Assembly: GCA_947493585.1 (NCBI GenBank) | Contig: CANLRI010000001.1 | Span: forward strand, 1,364,001 to 1,428,000 | Length of the DNA stretch: 64,000 nt | Reading direction: 5' to 3' | Source of the DNA: an uncultured Planococcus sp. | Lineage (GTDB): Bacteria > Bacillota > Bacilli > Bacillales_A > Planococcaceae | Notes under the pieces: model-generated | What the model was told of the DNA's origin: nothing | Seen by the model: only the letters and a program-made list of their open reading frames with translations | The model's database searches: none | Shown here: positions 1 through 11,084 of the stretch, one piece after another | Layout: each line of letters begins with the position of its first letter | Numbering within the stretch: the stretch's first letter is position 1 | Translations under genes and position numbers: made by a program

Positions 1-260
1 GCTGCAGGCATTGCCGTTGCCGAAGTCGGGAAAATCGGTGCGGAAGGACGTACTTTGCTGGATGTCATCCAAAACGGCGACGCACAGATTGTCATCAACA
101 CCTTGACCAAAGGCAAGCAGCCAGAGCGCGACGGGTTCCGCATCCGCCGGGAATCGGTTGAAAACGGCGTACCATGTTTGACTTCACTCGACACGGCAGA
201 AGCGATGCTCAGAGTCATCGAATCAATGACATTCCAAGCAGAGGAAATGGGGGCAGGTGT

Positions 261-264
<4 letters not shown>
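1..264 (+). CDS. carB: Carbamoyl-phosphate synthase large subunit, C-terminal end (partial)
   Basis: The last 87 residues of the large subunit of carbamoyl-phosphate synthase, which makes carbamoyl phosphate from bicarbonate, glutamine-derived ammonia and ATP for pyrimidine (and arginine) synthesis. The window opens inside the gene in frame 1. The visible part, with a [19 protein letters not shown] stretch followed by [20 protein letters not shown], is the MGS-like allosteric domain at the end of CarB. It overlaps pyrK by 4 bases (ATGA), and the following pyrK, pyrD, pyrF and pyrE confirm a pyrimidine operon. The rest of the gene and any upstream PyrR attenuators lie outside the window. Confidence 0.95.
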
Positions 265-2624
<2,360 letters not shown>

Positions 2625-2628
<4 letters not shown>

Positions 2629-3254
2629 AAAAACAAATTGCACAACAGCTATTATCGATCGGCGCAGTGGAGCTGCGCCCGAACGATCCTTTTACTTGGG
2701 CATCAGGCGTTAAATCGCCGATTTACTGCGACAATCGACTGACGATGTCATATCCAGCAGTCCGCAAAGCGATCGCGGATGGACTTGCGGAAACGATACG
2801 ACGCGAGTATCCGGATGCGCAAGTGATTGCAGGCACTGCAACAGCAGGAATTCCGCATGCGGCATGGGTTGCTGAACGCCTCGATTTGCCGATGGTTTAT
2901 GTGCGTTCGAAACCGAAAGGCCACGGGCAATCGAATTTGATTGAAGGCAAAATCGAGCCAGGCCAAAAAGCGGTCGTCATCGAAGACTTGATCTCCAAAG
3001 GCGGCTCGGTGCTGCAGGCGGCACAAGCGTTACAAGATGCGGGCTTTGAAGTGGAGGGAATTGCCGCGATTTTCACTTATGGACTGCCTCAAGCAGAACA
3101 AGCGATACAAGACGCCGGATTCACTTTTCACACCTTGACGGATTTTCCAGCTTTAGTGGAACAAGCAAAAGAAAACGGAGCGATCGCGGCAGAGGATTTG
3201 CCGATGCTCAGCGAATGGCACGAAAAACTAAAAGCTGGCGCACTGACCTCATAA
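2625..3254 (+). CDS. pyrE: Orotate phosphoribosyltransferase
   Basis: Joins orotate to PRPP to give OMP. It has 209 residues. I chose the ATG at 2625 over the in-frame ATG at 2610 because a GGAGAATGGAG ribosome site lies just before it and it overlaps the pyrF stop in the ATGA style used throughout this operon. The PRPP-binding motif is [12 protein letters not shown] at residues 117-128, and SPIYCDNR and [10 protein letters not shown] are the other family signatures. It is the last gene of the pyr operon and is followed by a strong terminator. Confidence 0.97.
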
Positions 3255-3255
3255 C

Positions 3256-3296
3256 AAAACCTTCGTACATCGACAGGATGTGCGAAGGTTTTTTTC
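3256..3296 (+). terminator. Intrinsic terminator of the pyr operon
   Basis: A hairpin with arms AACCTTCGTACAT and ATGTGCGAAGGTT around a short loop is followed by a run of seven T. It directly follows the pyrE stop. Confidence 0.9.
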
Positions 3297-3360
3297 TGCC
3301 GATCAGGGAAATATAGAAAGTGAGAGATACGATACAACTAACGACAAGGAGGCGGTAGAC

Positions 3361-4695
3361 GTGGGATTTACGAAACAAGAGATCGATAGATGGACGGATG
3401 AGTACCCGCTGATGGCGGATTTGCTGGACTTGAAGCCACTCGTCTGGCTGAATCCTAAACGCAGAGAGATGGATGAAGTTCAAGGCTTGCCGGTAAGTTT
3501 TCAAGACTTGGAAGAGGCCGAGCAATTATGGCGGCGCTTTGCCCCATATTTAATGAAAGTGTTTCCTGAAACGATTGAAAAGGGCGGTATCATTGAATCG
3601 CAATTGCGTGAAGCTGAGCACATGCAAACTCAATTGGAAGCGTATTATGGTGAGCAGCTGCCGGGGAAATTATACGTCAAATGCGACAACGAACTGCCCG
3701 TGGCGGGATCGGTCAAGGCGCGTGGCGGATTTTTTGAAGTGCTGCGTTATGCAGAAACACTGGCATTGAAAGAAGGGCTTGTCACGCTTGAGGATTCTTA
3801 TGAATGGTTTGCTACGGAACAAGCCAAAAAATTCTTTGGAAGCTATTCCATCGGTGTAGGCTCGACCGGGAATTTAGGCTTGAGCATCGGAATCATCAGT
3901 GCTGAACTTGGCTTTAAGGTATCCGTCTATATGTCAGCAGATGCCAAGGCGTGGAAAAAGGAGCTGCTTCGGAAAAAAGGCGTCCGCGTCGTCGAATTTA
4001 GCGGAGACTTCAGTGAAGCAGTCAAGGCAGGTCGCGAAGAGACGCTCCTTCTGCCGAAGGGCTATTTTGTCGATGACGAGAAATCACGCGAATTGTTTCT
4101 CGGCTATAGCGTAGCGGCACTTCGTTTGAAACATCAACTGGAACAAAGGGATATTCCGGTAGACAAAGAGCATCCGCTATTCGTCTACTTGCCATGTGGT
4201 GTCGGCGGTGCGCCGGGAGGGATCGCATTCGGGCTGCGCCACATGTTCGGCGATCACGTCCACCCGGTGTTCATCGAACCGACGCATTCGCCGGCTGTCT
4301 TGCTTGGTCTCATGACGGGCTTGAAGAGCGGCATCTGCGTTCAGGACATCGGTATCGACAACAGGACGGAAGCGGACGGGCTCGCAGTCGGCAGGGCATC
4401 GAGCTTCGCGTCGACAAGTTCTGAGCAATTGATTTCAGGCATTGCGACGATTGAAGATGAACAATTATTTCCGCTGCTCGCCATGCTGAAGGATAGCGAA
4501 GAAATCAAAATCGAACCTTCCGCAGCAGCCGGGTTTGCCGGGCCGTTCATGTTGGCAGCGACAAACTATACTGAAGAACATGGCATCGATCCGGAAAAAG
4601 CGACACATATCGTCTGGCTGACAGGAGGGGCGCTCGTGCCCGAAAGAGAGATGGCCGGATTTTATGCAAAAGGATTGAAGAAACTGAAACCTTAG
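3361..4695 (+). CDS. dsdA: D-serine dehydratase (D-serine ammonia-lyase)
   Basis: PLP enzyme that deaminates D-serine to pyruvate and ammonia. I start it at the GTG at 3361, which follows an AAGGAGGCGG ribosome site. That gives 444 residues, the usual DsdA length; the frame is open back to 3280 but that part runs into the terminator region. The PLP lysine is K119 in GSVKARGGFFE, and the glycine-rich phosphate loop is GVGSTGNLG. The later PCGVGGAPGGIAFGL segment is typical of DsdA rather than of threonine dehydratases. It lies alone between two terminated units with no DsdC-type regulator or D-serine transporter beside it. A role in clearing D-serine or using it as a nutrient is inferred. Confidence 0.93.
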   Translation: MGFTKQEIDRWTDEYPLMADLLDLKPLVWLNPKRREMDEVQGLPVSFQDLEEAEQLWRRFAPYLMKVFPETIEKGGIIESQLREAEHMQTQLEAYYGEQLPGKLYVKCDNELPVAGSVKARGGFFEVLRYAETLALKEGLVTLEDSYEWFATEQAKKFFGSYSIGVGSTGNLGLSIGIISAELGFKVSVYMSADAKAWKKELLRKKGVRVVEFSGDFSEAVKAGREETLLLPKGYFVDDEKSRELFLGYSVAALRLKHQLEQRDIPVDKEHPLFVYLPCGVGGAPGGIAFGLRHMFGDHVHPVFIEPTHSPAVLLGLMTGLKSGICVQDIGIDNRTEADGLAVGRASSFASTSSEQLISGIATIEDEQLFPLLAMLKDSEEIKIEPSAAAGFAGPFMLAATNYTEEHGIDPEKATHIVWLTGGALVPEREMAGFYAKGLKKLKP

Positions 4696-4763
4696 GCAGG
4701 ATTTTCAGTTCATTCCGCGAATAGAAGAGTGAACGATAAACGAAAAAGAAGGGAAGCGGAGAC

Positions 4764-5174
4764 ATGGCCATTCAAGCGAACCAGATTTTCGTTAATTTGC
4801 CGGTTAAGGATTTGGAGCGATCGATGAAGTTTTTTGGCGAAATGGGCTTTGATTTCGATGAACGGATGACGGATAATAACGCCACCTGCATGATCATCGG
4901 CCACAATATGTACGCGATGCTGCTGGTGGAGGACTTCTTCAAAAGCTTCACCCATAAAGATATTGCTGACACATCCAATAGCGCAGAGGCGATCATTGCC
5001 TTATCGGCGTCTAGCCGGGAGGCCGTTGATGAATGGGTGGAAAAAGCGATGGCAGCTGGCGGCAGTTCCGCGAACGAGCCGATGGACAATAAATTCATGT
5101 ATTCCTGGAGTTTTCACGACCCGGACGGCCATTTATGGGAAGTCATGTATATGGAAGACGAGGCATTCGAATAA
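4764..5174 (+). CDS. VOC-superfamily (glyoxalase/bleomycin resistance-like) protein
   Basis: A 136-residue protein of the vicinal oxygen chelate fold. It opens with IFVNLPVKDLERSMKFF and closes with SFHDPDGHLWEVMYM, the usual beginning and end of the paired beta-alpha-beta-beta-beta modules. Where glyoxalase I enzymes carry a first metal-ligand histidine, there is an asparagine in FVNLP, so it may not be a classical glyoxalase. Substrate is unknown; candidates are a small dioxygenase/isomerase-like enzyme or a binding protein. The ribosome site GAAGGGAAGCGGAG precedes the ATG. It may be transcribed with dsdA 68 bases upstream, and it converges on the ABC transporter genes. Confidence 0.8.
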   Translation: MAIQANQIFVNLPVKDLERSMKFFGEMGFDFDERMTDNNATCMIIGHNMYAMLLVEDFFKSFTHKDIADTSNSAEAIIALSASSREAVDEWVEKAMAAGGSSANEPMDNKFMYSWSFHDPDGHLWEVMYMEDEAFE

Positions 5175-5175
5175 A

Positions 5176-5211
5176 AAAACCGCACCGGATAAAGTTCCGG
5201 TGCGGTTTTAG
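5176..5211. terminator. Bidirectional terminator between convergent units
   Basis: A near-perfect hairpin (AAACCGCACCGGA ... TCCGGTGCGGTTTT) has A residues on the left and T residues on the right. It can therefore end both the VOC gene and the minus-strand permease gene. Confidence 0.9.
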
Positions 5212-5213
5212 TT

Positions 5214-5891
5214 TTATAGGTATTCGGCGTAGCGTTTTTCCAGGTAGTTCTGCAGCACGGTCATAACGGTGCAGATGGCCCAGTAGATGAGTGCGACCAG
5301 GATGAGCAATGTCAACAGGTCGTATTCACGTGCGCCGACAATCCGCGCTTTTTGGAAAATCTCTGGAACGGTGATCATGGCTGCGAGTGATGATGCTTTG
5401 ATCAAGTCCAAATAGACATTCGATAAAGGTGGCACCGCAATGCGCACCGATTGCGGCAGGATGATCCGGCGCATGGTCTGCCAATAGCTGAGGCCCAGTG
5501 CAGTGGACGATTCCCATTGGCCTTTGTCGACAGAGGCAAGAGCCGACCGGAACACTTCCGCGATATAGGCTGCGCTATTGATCGTGAAGCCAATGAGCGC
5601 TGCTTGCAAGGCCGTGAATTCAAGGCCGATGACTGGCAGTGCGAAATACAGCAAAAACAAGATGACGAGAATCGGCACACCGCGCATAAATGAAATATAA
5701 AGGCGCGCCGGCAGATGGAGCAGCGGCTGTTTTGATGTCCTGGCGAGCGCCAGGAAAAAGCCGATGACCAGTCCGCCCGCCATGCTGCCCATTGAAATCA
5801 ACAGCGTCAGCCAAATGCCTTCAAGCACATAAGGCAAGGAGTTGATGGCAAGTTCGGGATCGAACAACAGCCCCCATTCGATATCGCTCAT
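5214..5891 (-). CDS. Amino acid (cystine-type) ABC transporter permease
   Basis: A 225-residue inner-membrane permease of the polar amino acid HisM/GlnP family, with about five hydrophobic segments. The cytoplasmic loop that contacts the ATPase is visible around LGLSYWQTMRRIILPQS, ahead of VRIAVPPLSN. The partner binding protein upstream resembles the B. subtilis TcyJ/TcyK cystine-binding proteins, so cystine or a related sulfur amino acid is the likely substrate; this rests on remembered sequences. An AAAGGAGG site precedes the start. No ATPase gene follows: the unit ends at the bidirectional terminator. The transporter must borrow an ATPase encoded elsewhere, or is not functional alone. Confidence 0.88.
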   Translation of the reverse strand: MSDIEWGLLFDPELAINSLPYVLEGIWLTLLISMGSMAGGLVIGFFLALARTSKQPLLHLPARLYISFMRGVPILVILFLLYFALPVIGLEFTALQAALIGFTINSAAYIAEVFRSALASVDKGQWESSTALGLSYWQTMRRIILPQSVRIAVPPLSNVYLDLIKASSLAAMITVPEIFQKARIVGAREYDLLTLLILVALIYWAICTVMTVLQNYLEKRYAEYL

Positions 5892-5906
5892 ACAGTTGAG
5901 CCTCCT

Positions 5907-6755
5907 TTAATTTGACTCTTCGACATCCGGTTCGACGGAAACGTCCGCCCCGTCGAAGAATTCAGCTGAGATATCAGTGATGGTGCCGTCGGAAAGCATT
6001 TCCTCAAGTGTAGCATTAACCTGTTCGAGAAGTTCTTCGTTGCCTTCATTGACGACCAAACCGACTTCAGACGGTAAGTATTTGATATCCGGATGGATGG
6101 TGATGTTGAGTTCCGGGAAAGCGGCCACGCCGAATTTCGACAAATAATAATCGTTCAATATGACATCCGTCCGTCCGATTGACACGTCGCGCAAATAGAT
6201 TTCATTCGTCGCATTGTCATAGGTTACTTCTTCCGCTCCGTAGTCGCGTGCAATTTGCATATAAACAGAAGTCGAGACGCCGGCAGCTTTTTTGCCTTCC
6301 AAGTCTTCGAGTGATTCGATTCCGGATAAGTCATCTTTTCGGACGACAGCCGTGCCGTAAGAATATTTGATCGGCGTAGAAAATAGGAACTGATCGGTCA
6401 TTTCTTCGGTTACTTCTATATCGTTCGCTGCCATGTCAAGTTGTCCCGTGCTGACGCTTGTCAGCATTTCATCGAATCCGAGTTCGCGGAATTCGATTTC
6501 CAAATCGAGGCGTTCACCGAGTTCGCGCACGACTTCTACTTCAAAGCCCGTCAATTCGCCGCTTTCTTCATCGCGGAACGAAGTGGCCAAAAGCGTGCCG
6601 GATGTGCCGACTGTCAAGACGCCTTCTTCTTGGATGCGGTCCCATTCCGACGGCTGTTCTGTTTCAGCCGCTTCATCTCCGCAAGCTGATAGTGCTATCG
6701 CTGCCGTTCCGAACAGGGCGGCAGTTATGTATGTTCGTTTCGTTAAATTAGTCAA
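5907..6755 (-). CDS. Amino acid (cystine-type) ABC transporter substrate-binding lipoprotein
   Basis: A 282-residue family 3 extracellular solute-binding protein. It has an N-terminal signal peptide with the lipobox LSAC at about residues 22-25, so the mature protein is lipid-anchored at the outer face of the membrane. The body contains LTVGTSGTLLATSF, DMAANDIEV, YSYGTAVVRKDDLSGI and TDVILNDYYLS, closely like the cystine-binding TcyJ/TcyK of B. subtilis as I recall them. The start is a TTG at 6755 preceded by AAGGAGG at a good distance. It is the first gene of a two-gene unit, 15 bases ahead of the permease. A very acidic tail follows the fold. Confidence 0.9.
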   Translation of the reverse strand: MTNLTKRTYITAALFGTAAIALSACGDEAAETEQPSEWDRIQEEGVLTVGTSGTLLATSFRDEESGELTGFEVEVVRELGERLDLEIEFRELGFDEMLTSVSTGQLDMAANDIEVTEEMTDQFLFSTPIKYSYGTAVVRKDDLSGIESLEDLEGKKAAGVSTSVYMQIARDYGAEEVTYDNATNEIYLRDVSIGRTDVILNDYYLSKFGVAAFPELNITIHPDIKYLPSEVGLVVNEGNEELLEQVNATLEEMLSDGTITDISAEFFDGADVSVEPDVEESN

Positions 6756-6786
6756 TGATAGGCCTCCTTATATGATGTCCTATAAA

Positions 6787-6815
6787 AAGATAGCATTAAC
6801 TATAGCTTGGGGCAA
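6787..6815 (-). promoter_or_regulatory. Candidate SigA promoter of the ABC binding protein
   Basis: Read on the minus strand, a TTGCCC -35 (6810-6815) and a TATCTT -10 (6787-6792) stand 17 bases apart, with transcription expected to begin near 6780. The match is moderate, but the spacing is ideal and the start codon is 25 bases downstream. Confidence 0.45.
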
Positions 6816-6831
6816 TGCCTTGTCTATTTTA

Positions 6832-6856
6832 TTTACATGTAATATTATTATGTAAA
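6832..6856 (-). promoter_or_regulatory. Candidate LysR-type regulator site
   Basis: Inverted repeat with arms TTTACAT and ATGTAAA separated by exactly 11 bases, giving the T-N11-A pattern of LysR-family sites. Its centre (6844) lies about 64 bases upstream of the predicted start of transcription, the usual place for such activators. No LysR gene is in the window. Confidence 0.4.
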
Positions 6857-6868
6857 CTTAAACAATGC

Positions 6869-6905
6869 AGTAAAAAACCCGTACTGGCTTAATACCGATA
6901 CGGGC
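6869..6905 (-). terminator. Intrinsic terminator of rqcH
   Basis: On the minus strand an imperfect hairpin (CCCGTATCGGT ... CAGTACGGG) is followed by TTTTTTA, just after the rqcH stop. Confidence 0.75.
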
Positions 6906-6915
6906 GAGTTTTAAG

Positions 6916-8571
6916 TCATTTTTTTAATTTCAACACCAGGTCTTCATCAGGTGTTACGTAAACAGTTTTCTGCTCGAAATAAATCACGAAACCGGGCTTG
7001 GCGCCGCTCGGTTTTTTCACTTGGCGGACGTCTGTGTAATCGACCGGCACAGAAGCGGATTCGCGCGCTTTGCTGAAATAAGCGGCGATGCTGGCAGCTT
7101 CTAGAATTGTGTCTTCATCCGGGTCTTGCGAGTGGATGATGACATGGGACCCTGGAATGTCTTTTGTGTGCAGCCATGTATCGGATTTCGAGGCGACTTT
7201 AAATGTCACGTAATCGTTTTGCTTGTTGTTTTTGCCGACAGAAATCGGGATGCCGGTGCTAGAAACATAATGCTCGACATTCGGTTTTTGCGGCTTTTTC
7301 TTTTTCTTCGATTTCTGTGCTTTCATATAACCTTGTTCGGCCAACTCTTCGCGGATCTCTTCGATATCAGAAAGCCCAGCTTGCTGCACTTGTTGCATAA
7401 GCAGTTCGAAATAGCGGATGTCTTCTTCGGTCTTTTCAATTTGCTCATGCGTTTTAACGACCGCTGTTTTGGCTTTTTGATAGCGCGAGTAGTATTTCTG
7501 TGAATTCTCGATTGGTGTTTTGCGCGGATCGAGCGTGATCGTCACAGTTTCTTCATTATAATAATTGACGACTTCTGCTTGTTTCATTCCCTTTTTAATA
7601 GTGTGCAGATTGGCCATAATCAATTCACCGTTCAATTGCAATTGATCGCGTTTTTGTGCTTGGTCCTGTTCTTTCTGCAGCTTTTTGAGCTTTAATTTCA
7701 ATTTAGAAATTTCGTTCTGCAGCCAGCGCTCCAGATCGCCTGCTTGCTGCTTGACGCGGTCGCGTTCGGCTTTGGCATAATAAATGCGGTCGAGCAGTTC
7801 GGACAAATTGTCGAAACGCATATTGTCCTGTTCGAGATGCGTCAATTCTGTTGCGGAAAAATAGCTTTTTCCTTGCTGTTCGACGTAATAGCCGGCCGGT
7901 CCCGGAGCATTAAAATCCTGCAAAAAGGCAGCTGCACTTTCCGGGTCCTGTTCGAGCCGGTAGTTCAGCTCTTTCGCCGTCAGTGGGGAAAAGCCGGCAA
8001 ACTGGGAGACGATTTCCTTGTCGGTAAGCCCGCTAAAGTCTGCATCCGCCGCAAATGGATCTTGTTTTTCTTGGGACGGCGGGAAAATATAATCCTGTCC
8101 TGGTAAAATCGTCCGGTAGGAGTTAACACTCGGCGGCAAATGTTTCAGGCTGTCGAGAATCATGTCGCGCTCGGCATCGACTAAAATGATATTTGAATGG
8201 CGGCCCATCATTTCGACATGAAGCTCGCGTTCGATCTCGTCGCCGATTTCATTGCGTGCGCGTATGCGCAAGATGATCAAACGGTCAGAACCGTGCTGCT
8301 CGACGCCTGTGATGACGCCGCCTTCAATATGCTTGCGGAGCAGCATGCAGAACATCGGCGGTTCCGATGGATTGACGTTTGCCGTGTTGGTCAAATGAAT
8401 CCGCGAATAGGACGGGTGGATCGAGATGAGCAATTTATGGTTTTTTCCTTGTGCGCGTATATGCAGGAGCAGTTCGAGCTGATTAGGCTGATGAACTTTT
8501 GAAATCCTTCCGGTGATGAGCTGTTGCAATTCGCTCGTCATCGCTTTCGTAAATAATCCATCAAATGCCAT
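6916..8571 (-). CDS. rqcH: Ribosome quality control factor RqcH (NEMF/Rqc2 family, YloA-like)
   Basis: Binds stalled 50S subunits carrying peptidyl-tRNA and directs C-terminal alanine tailing of the stuck peptide. It has 551 residues from the ATG at 8571, which reads MAFDGLF as in the family and follows GAGGG. An ATG 11 codons earlier lacks a ribosome site. The N-terminal NFACT-N domain (LLHIRAQGKNHKLLISIHPSYSRIHLT) is followed by a long coiled coil (residues about 270-420) and an NFACT-R domain with DTWLHTKDIPGSHVIIHS. It stands alone, diverging from remA. The yloB and yloC neighbours known from B. subtilis are not here. Confidence 0.93.
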   Translation of the reverse strand: MAFDGLFTKAMTSELQQLITGRISKVHQPNQLELLLHIRAQGKNHKLLISIHPSYSRIHLTNTANVNPSEPPMFCMLLRKHIEGGVITGVEQHGSDRLIILRIRARNEIGDEIERELHVEMMGRHSNIILVDAERDMILDSLKHLPPSVNSYRTILPGQDYIFPPSQEKQDPFAADADFSGLTDKEIVSQFAGFSPLTAKELNYRLEQDPESAAAFLQDFNAPGPAGYYVEQQGKSYFSATELTHLEQDNMRFDNLSELLDRIYYAKAERDRVKQQAGDLERWLQNEISKLKLKLKKLQKEQDQAQKRDQLQLNGELIMANLHTIKKGMKQAEVVNYYNEETVTITLDPRKTPIENSQKYYSRYQKAKTAVVKTHEQIEKTEEDIRYFELLMQQVQQAGLSDIEEIREELAEQGYMKAQKSKKKKKPQKPNVEHYVSSTGIPISVGKNNKQNDYVTFKVASKSDTWLHTKDIPGSHVIIHSQDPDEDTILEAASIAAYFSKARESASVPVDYTDVRQVKKPSGAKPGFVIYFEQKTVYVTPDEDLVLKLKK

Positions 8572-8605
8572 GAAAAATCCCTCTTTCAAATCGTTTTGTT
8601 CCATC

Positions 8606-8636
8606 TTATCATTTTCACGGAAGAATATGATATAAT
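8606..8636 (+). promoter_or_regulatory. Candidate extended -10 promoter of the remA-gmk-rpoZ unit
   Basis: A perfect TATAAT (8631-8636) is preceded by TGA, giving an extended -10. A weak TTATCA -35 lies 19 bases upstream. It sits between the diverging rqcH and remA genes. Confidence 0.5.
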
Positions 8637-8693
8637 AAGACAGTTAGTTTTAAGCGTGAATATATTACTTGAGCATCGATGGCGGTGAGGAAG

Positions 8694-9584
<891 letters not shown>

Positions 9585-9585
<1 letters not shown>

Positions 9586-9809
9586 TGTTATACCCATCCG
9601 TTGATAAACTAAAAAGCCGCATCGATTCGAAATACTCACTGGTCGCTTTGGCGTCCAAGAGAGCCCGCCAATTGCACGAACATGGCGATGAAAAACTGGA
9701 TTCCTACGTATCCCATAAAGCGGTTGGAAAAGCGCTTGAAGAGATTGCAGCTGGCGCATTGACGCCGGTTCAGCAAGATGCATCCGCGATTTACGAAGAC
9801 GAAATTTAA
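9585..9809 (+). CDS. rpoZ: RNA polymerase omega subunit
   Basis: The small omega subunit, which helps fold and hold the beta-prime subunit of RNA polymerase. It has 74 residues from the ATG at 9585, with AAGGAG about 9 bases upstream. The conserved omega core is YPSVDKLKSRIDSKYSLVALASKRARQL, and VGKALEEIAAG follows. The start overlaps the gmk stop, so translation of the two is probably coupled. Confidence 0.95.
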
Positions 9810-9827
9810 CTTATGATCTCAATTGAC

Positions 9828-9862
9828 GACTCCCAGAGCGAAACTGTTCTTTGGGAGTTTGT
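9828..9862 (+). terminator. Probable intrinsic terminator after rpoZ
   Basis: Hairpin arms ACTCCCAGAG and CTTTGGGAGT are followed by TTGTTGTTT. The T run is interrupted, so termination may be partial before coaBC. Confidence 0.55.
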
Positions 9863-9884
9863 TGTTTAGAAAGGGTGTTTAGCG

Positions 9885-11084
9885 GTGTTGGCAAATCGAA
9901 AAATCCTATTATGTGTAAGCGGCGGCATCGCCGTCTATAAAGCGGTCGCCCTCGTCAGCAAATTGTCCCAGGCAGGGGCGGAAGTGAAAGTCATCATGAC
10001 AGAATCAGCGAAGCAATTCGTTCAACCGTTATCATTCCAAGTCATGTCCAGAAACGATGTCTATTTTGATACATTCGATGAAAAAGATTCTTCAGTCATT
10101 GCCCATATCGATTTGGCGGATTGGGCAGACCTCGTGATCGTCGCGCCTGCGACCGCCAATATGATCGCTAAAATGGCGAATGGTTTAGGCGATGATATGG
10201 TATCGACGGTGCTACTTGCGACGACTGCGCCGATTTGGGTTGCTCCTGCGATGAACGTCCATATGTACGACCATCCGGCAGTCAAACGGAATATCGACCG
10301 TTTGCATCATGATGGTATCCGTTTCATCGAGCCGTCTGAAGGCTTTTTGGCCTGTGGTTATGTCGGCAAAGGGCGTTTGGAGGAACCGGAGAAAATCACT
10401 GAACTGGTGGCCGGCCATTTTACAAAAAACAAGCCGTTAAAAGGCAAGAAAGTGGTCGTGACGGCTGGGCCGACTCGGGAACGAATCGACCCGGTGCGTT
10501 TTTTGACGAATTTTTCAAGCGGCAAGATGGGCTATGCCATGGCAGAAGCGGCAGCGGAACTCGGTGCTGACACGGTATTGATTAGCGGCCCAGTGTCATT
10601 GCCGGTGCCAAGTGGTGTCAAGCGAGTTCAAGTCGAAAGCGCAAAGCAGATGCTTGAAGCGGTGCTTGGTGAATACGATAGTGCAGACTTGGTTGTCAAG
10701 ACAGCAGCTGTCGCAGATTACCGCCCGGCGGCTATCGCGGGGCAGAAGCTTAAGAAAAAAGAAGGCAATTCGGTTCTTGAGCTGGAGCGCACGGTAGATA
10801 TCCTGCAGCAGCTCGGCCAAATGAAGAGCCATCAAATCCTGGTCGGCTTCGCGGCAGAGACCGATCATGTGGCGCAATATGCCAAAGATAAACTCGAGCG
10901 GAAAAATGCTGATTATATCATCGCCAACGACGTCAGTGCAGACCAAGCGGGCTTTGATCATGATACGAATGCAGTGACGGTATACGGGCGCGGGGAATTC
11001 GAGAAGACCTTCCCGGTCATGCCGAAAAAAGCGCTTGCGCTCGATTTGCTATCGCTCATCACTGAAAAGGAATTTGCAAAATGA
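9885..11084 (+). CDS. coaBC: Bifunctional phosphopantothenoylcysteine decarboxylase/phosphopantothenate-cysteine ligase
   Basis: Carries out two successive steps of coenzyme A synthesis: joining cysteine to phosphopantothenate (CoaB) and decarboxylating the product (CoaC). It has 399 residues, starting at GTG 9885 after AAAGGGTG; a TTG follows directly and could be used instead. The N-terminal flavoprotein domain has VSGGIAVYKAVALV, the histidine in AHIDLADWADLVIVAPATAN and the substrate-recognition clamp PAMNVHMY. The C-terminal ligase begins near residue 190 with VVVTAGPTRERIDPVRFLTN and has the SSGKMGYAMA nucleotide loop. It overlaps priA by 4 bases. Confidence 0.96.
   Translation: MLANRKILLCVSGGIAVYKAVALVSKLSQAGAEVKVIMTESAKQFVQPLSFQVMSRNDVYFDTFDEKDSSVIAHIDLADWADLVIVAPATANMIAKMANGLGDDMVSTVLLATTAPIWVAPAMNVHMYDHPAVKRNIDRLHHDGIRFIEPSEGFLACGYVGKGRLEEPEKITELVAGHFTKNKPLKGKKVVVTAGPTRERIDPVRFLTNFSSGKMGYAMAEAAAELGADTVLISGPVSLPVPSGVKRVQVESAKQMLEAVLGEYDSADLVVKTAAVADYRPAAIAGQKLKKKEGNSVLELERTVDILQQLGQMKSHQILVGFAAETDHVAQYAKDKLERKNADYIIANDVSADQAGFDHDTNAVTVYGRGEFEKTFPVMPKKALALDLLSLITEKEFAK

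Noticed and set aside
6769..6855. Short forward open frame ending at 6855 beside the ABC binding protein
   Set aside because: It is antisense to the binding protein start and promoter region, has no ribosome site and shows no family features.
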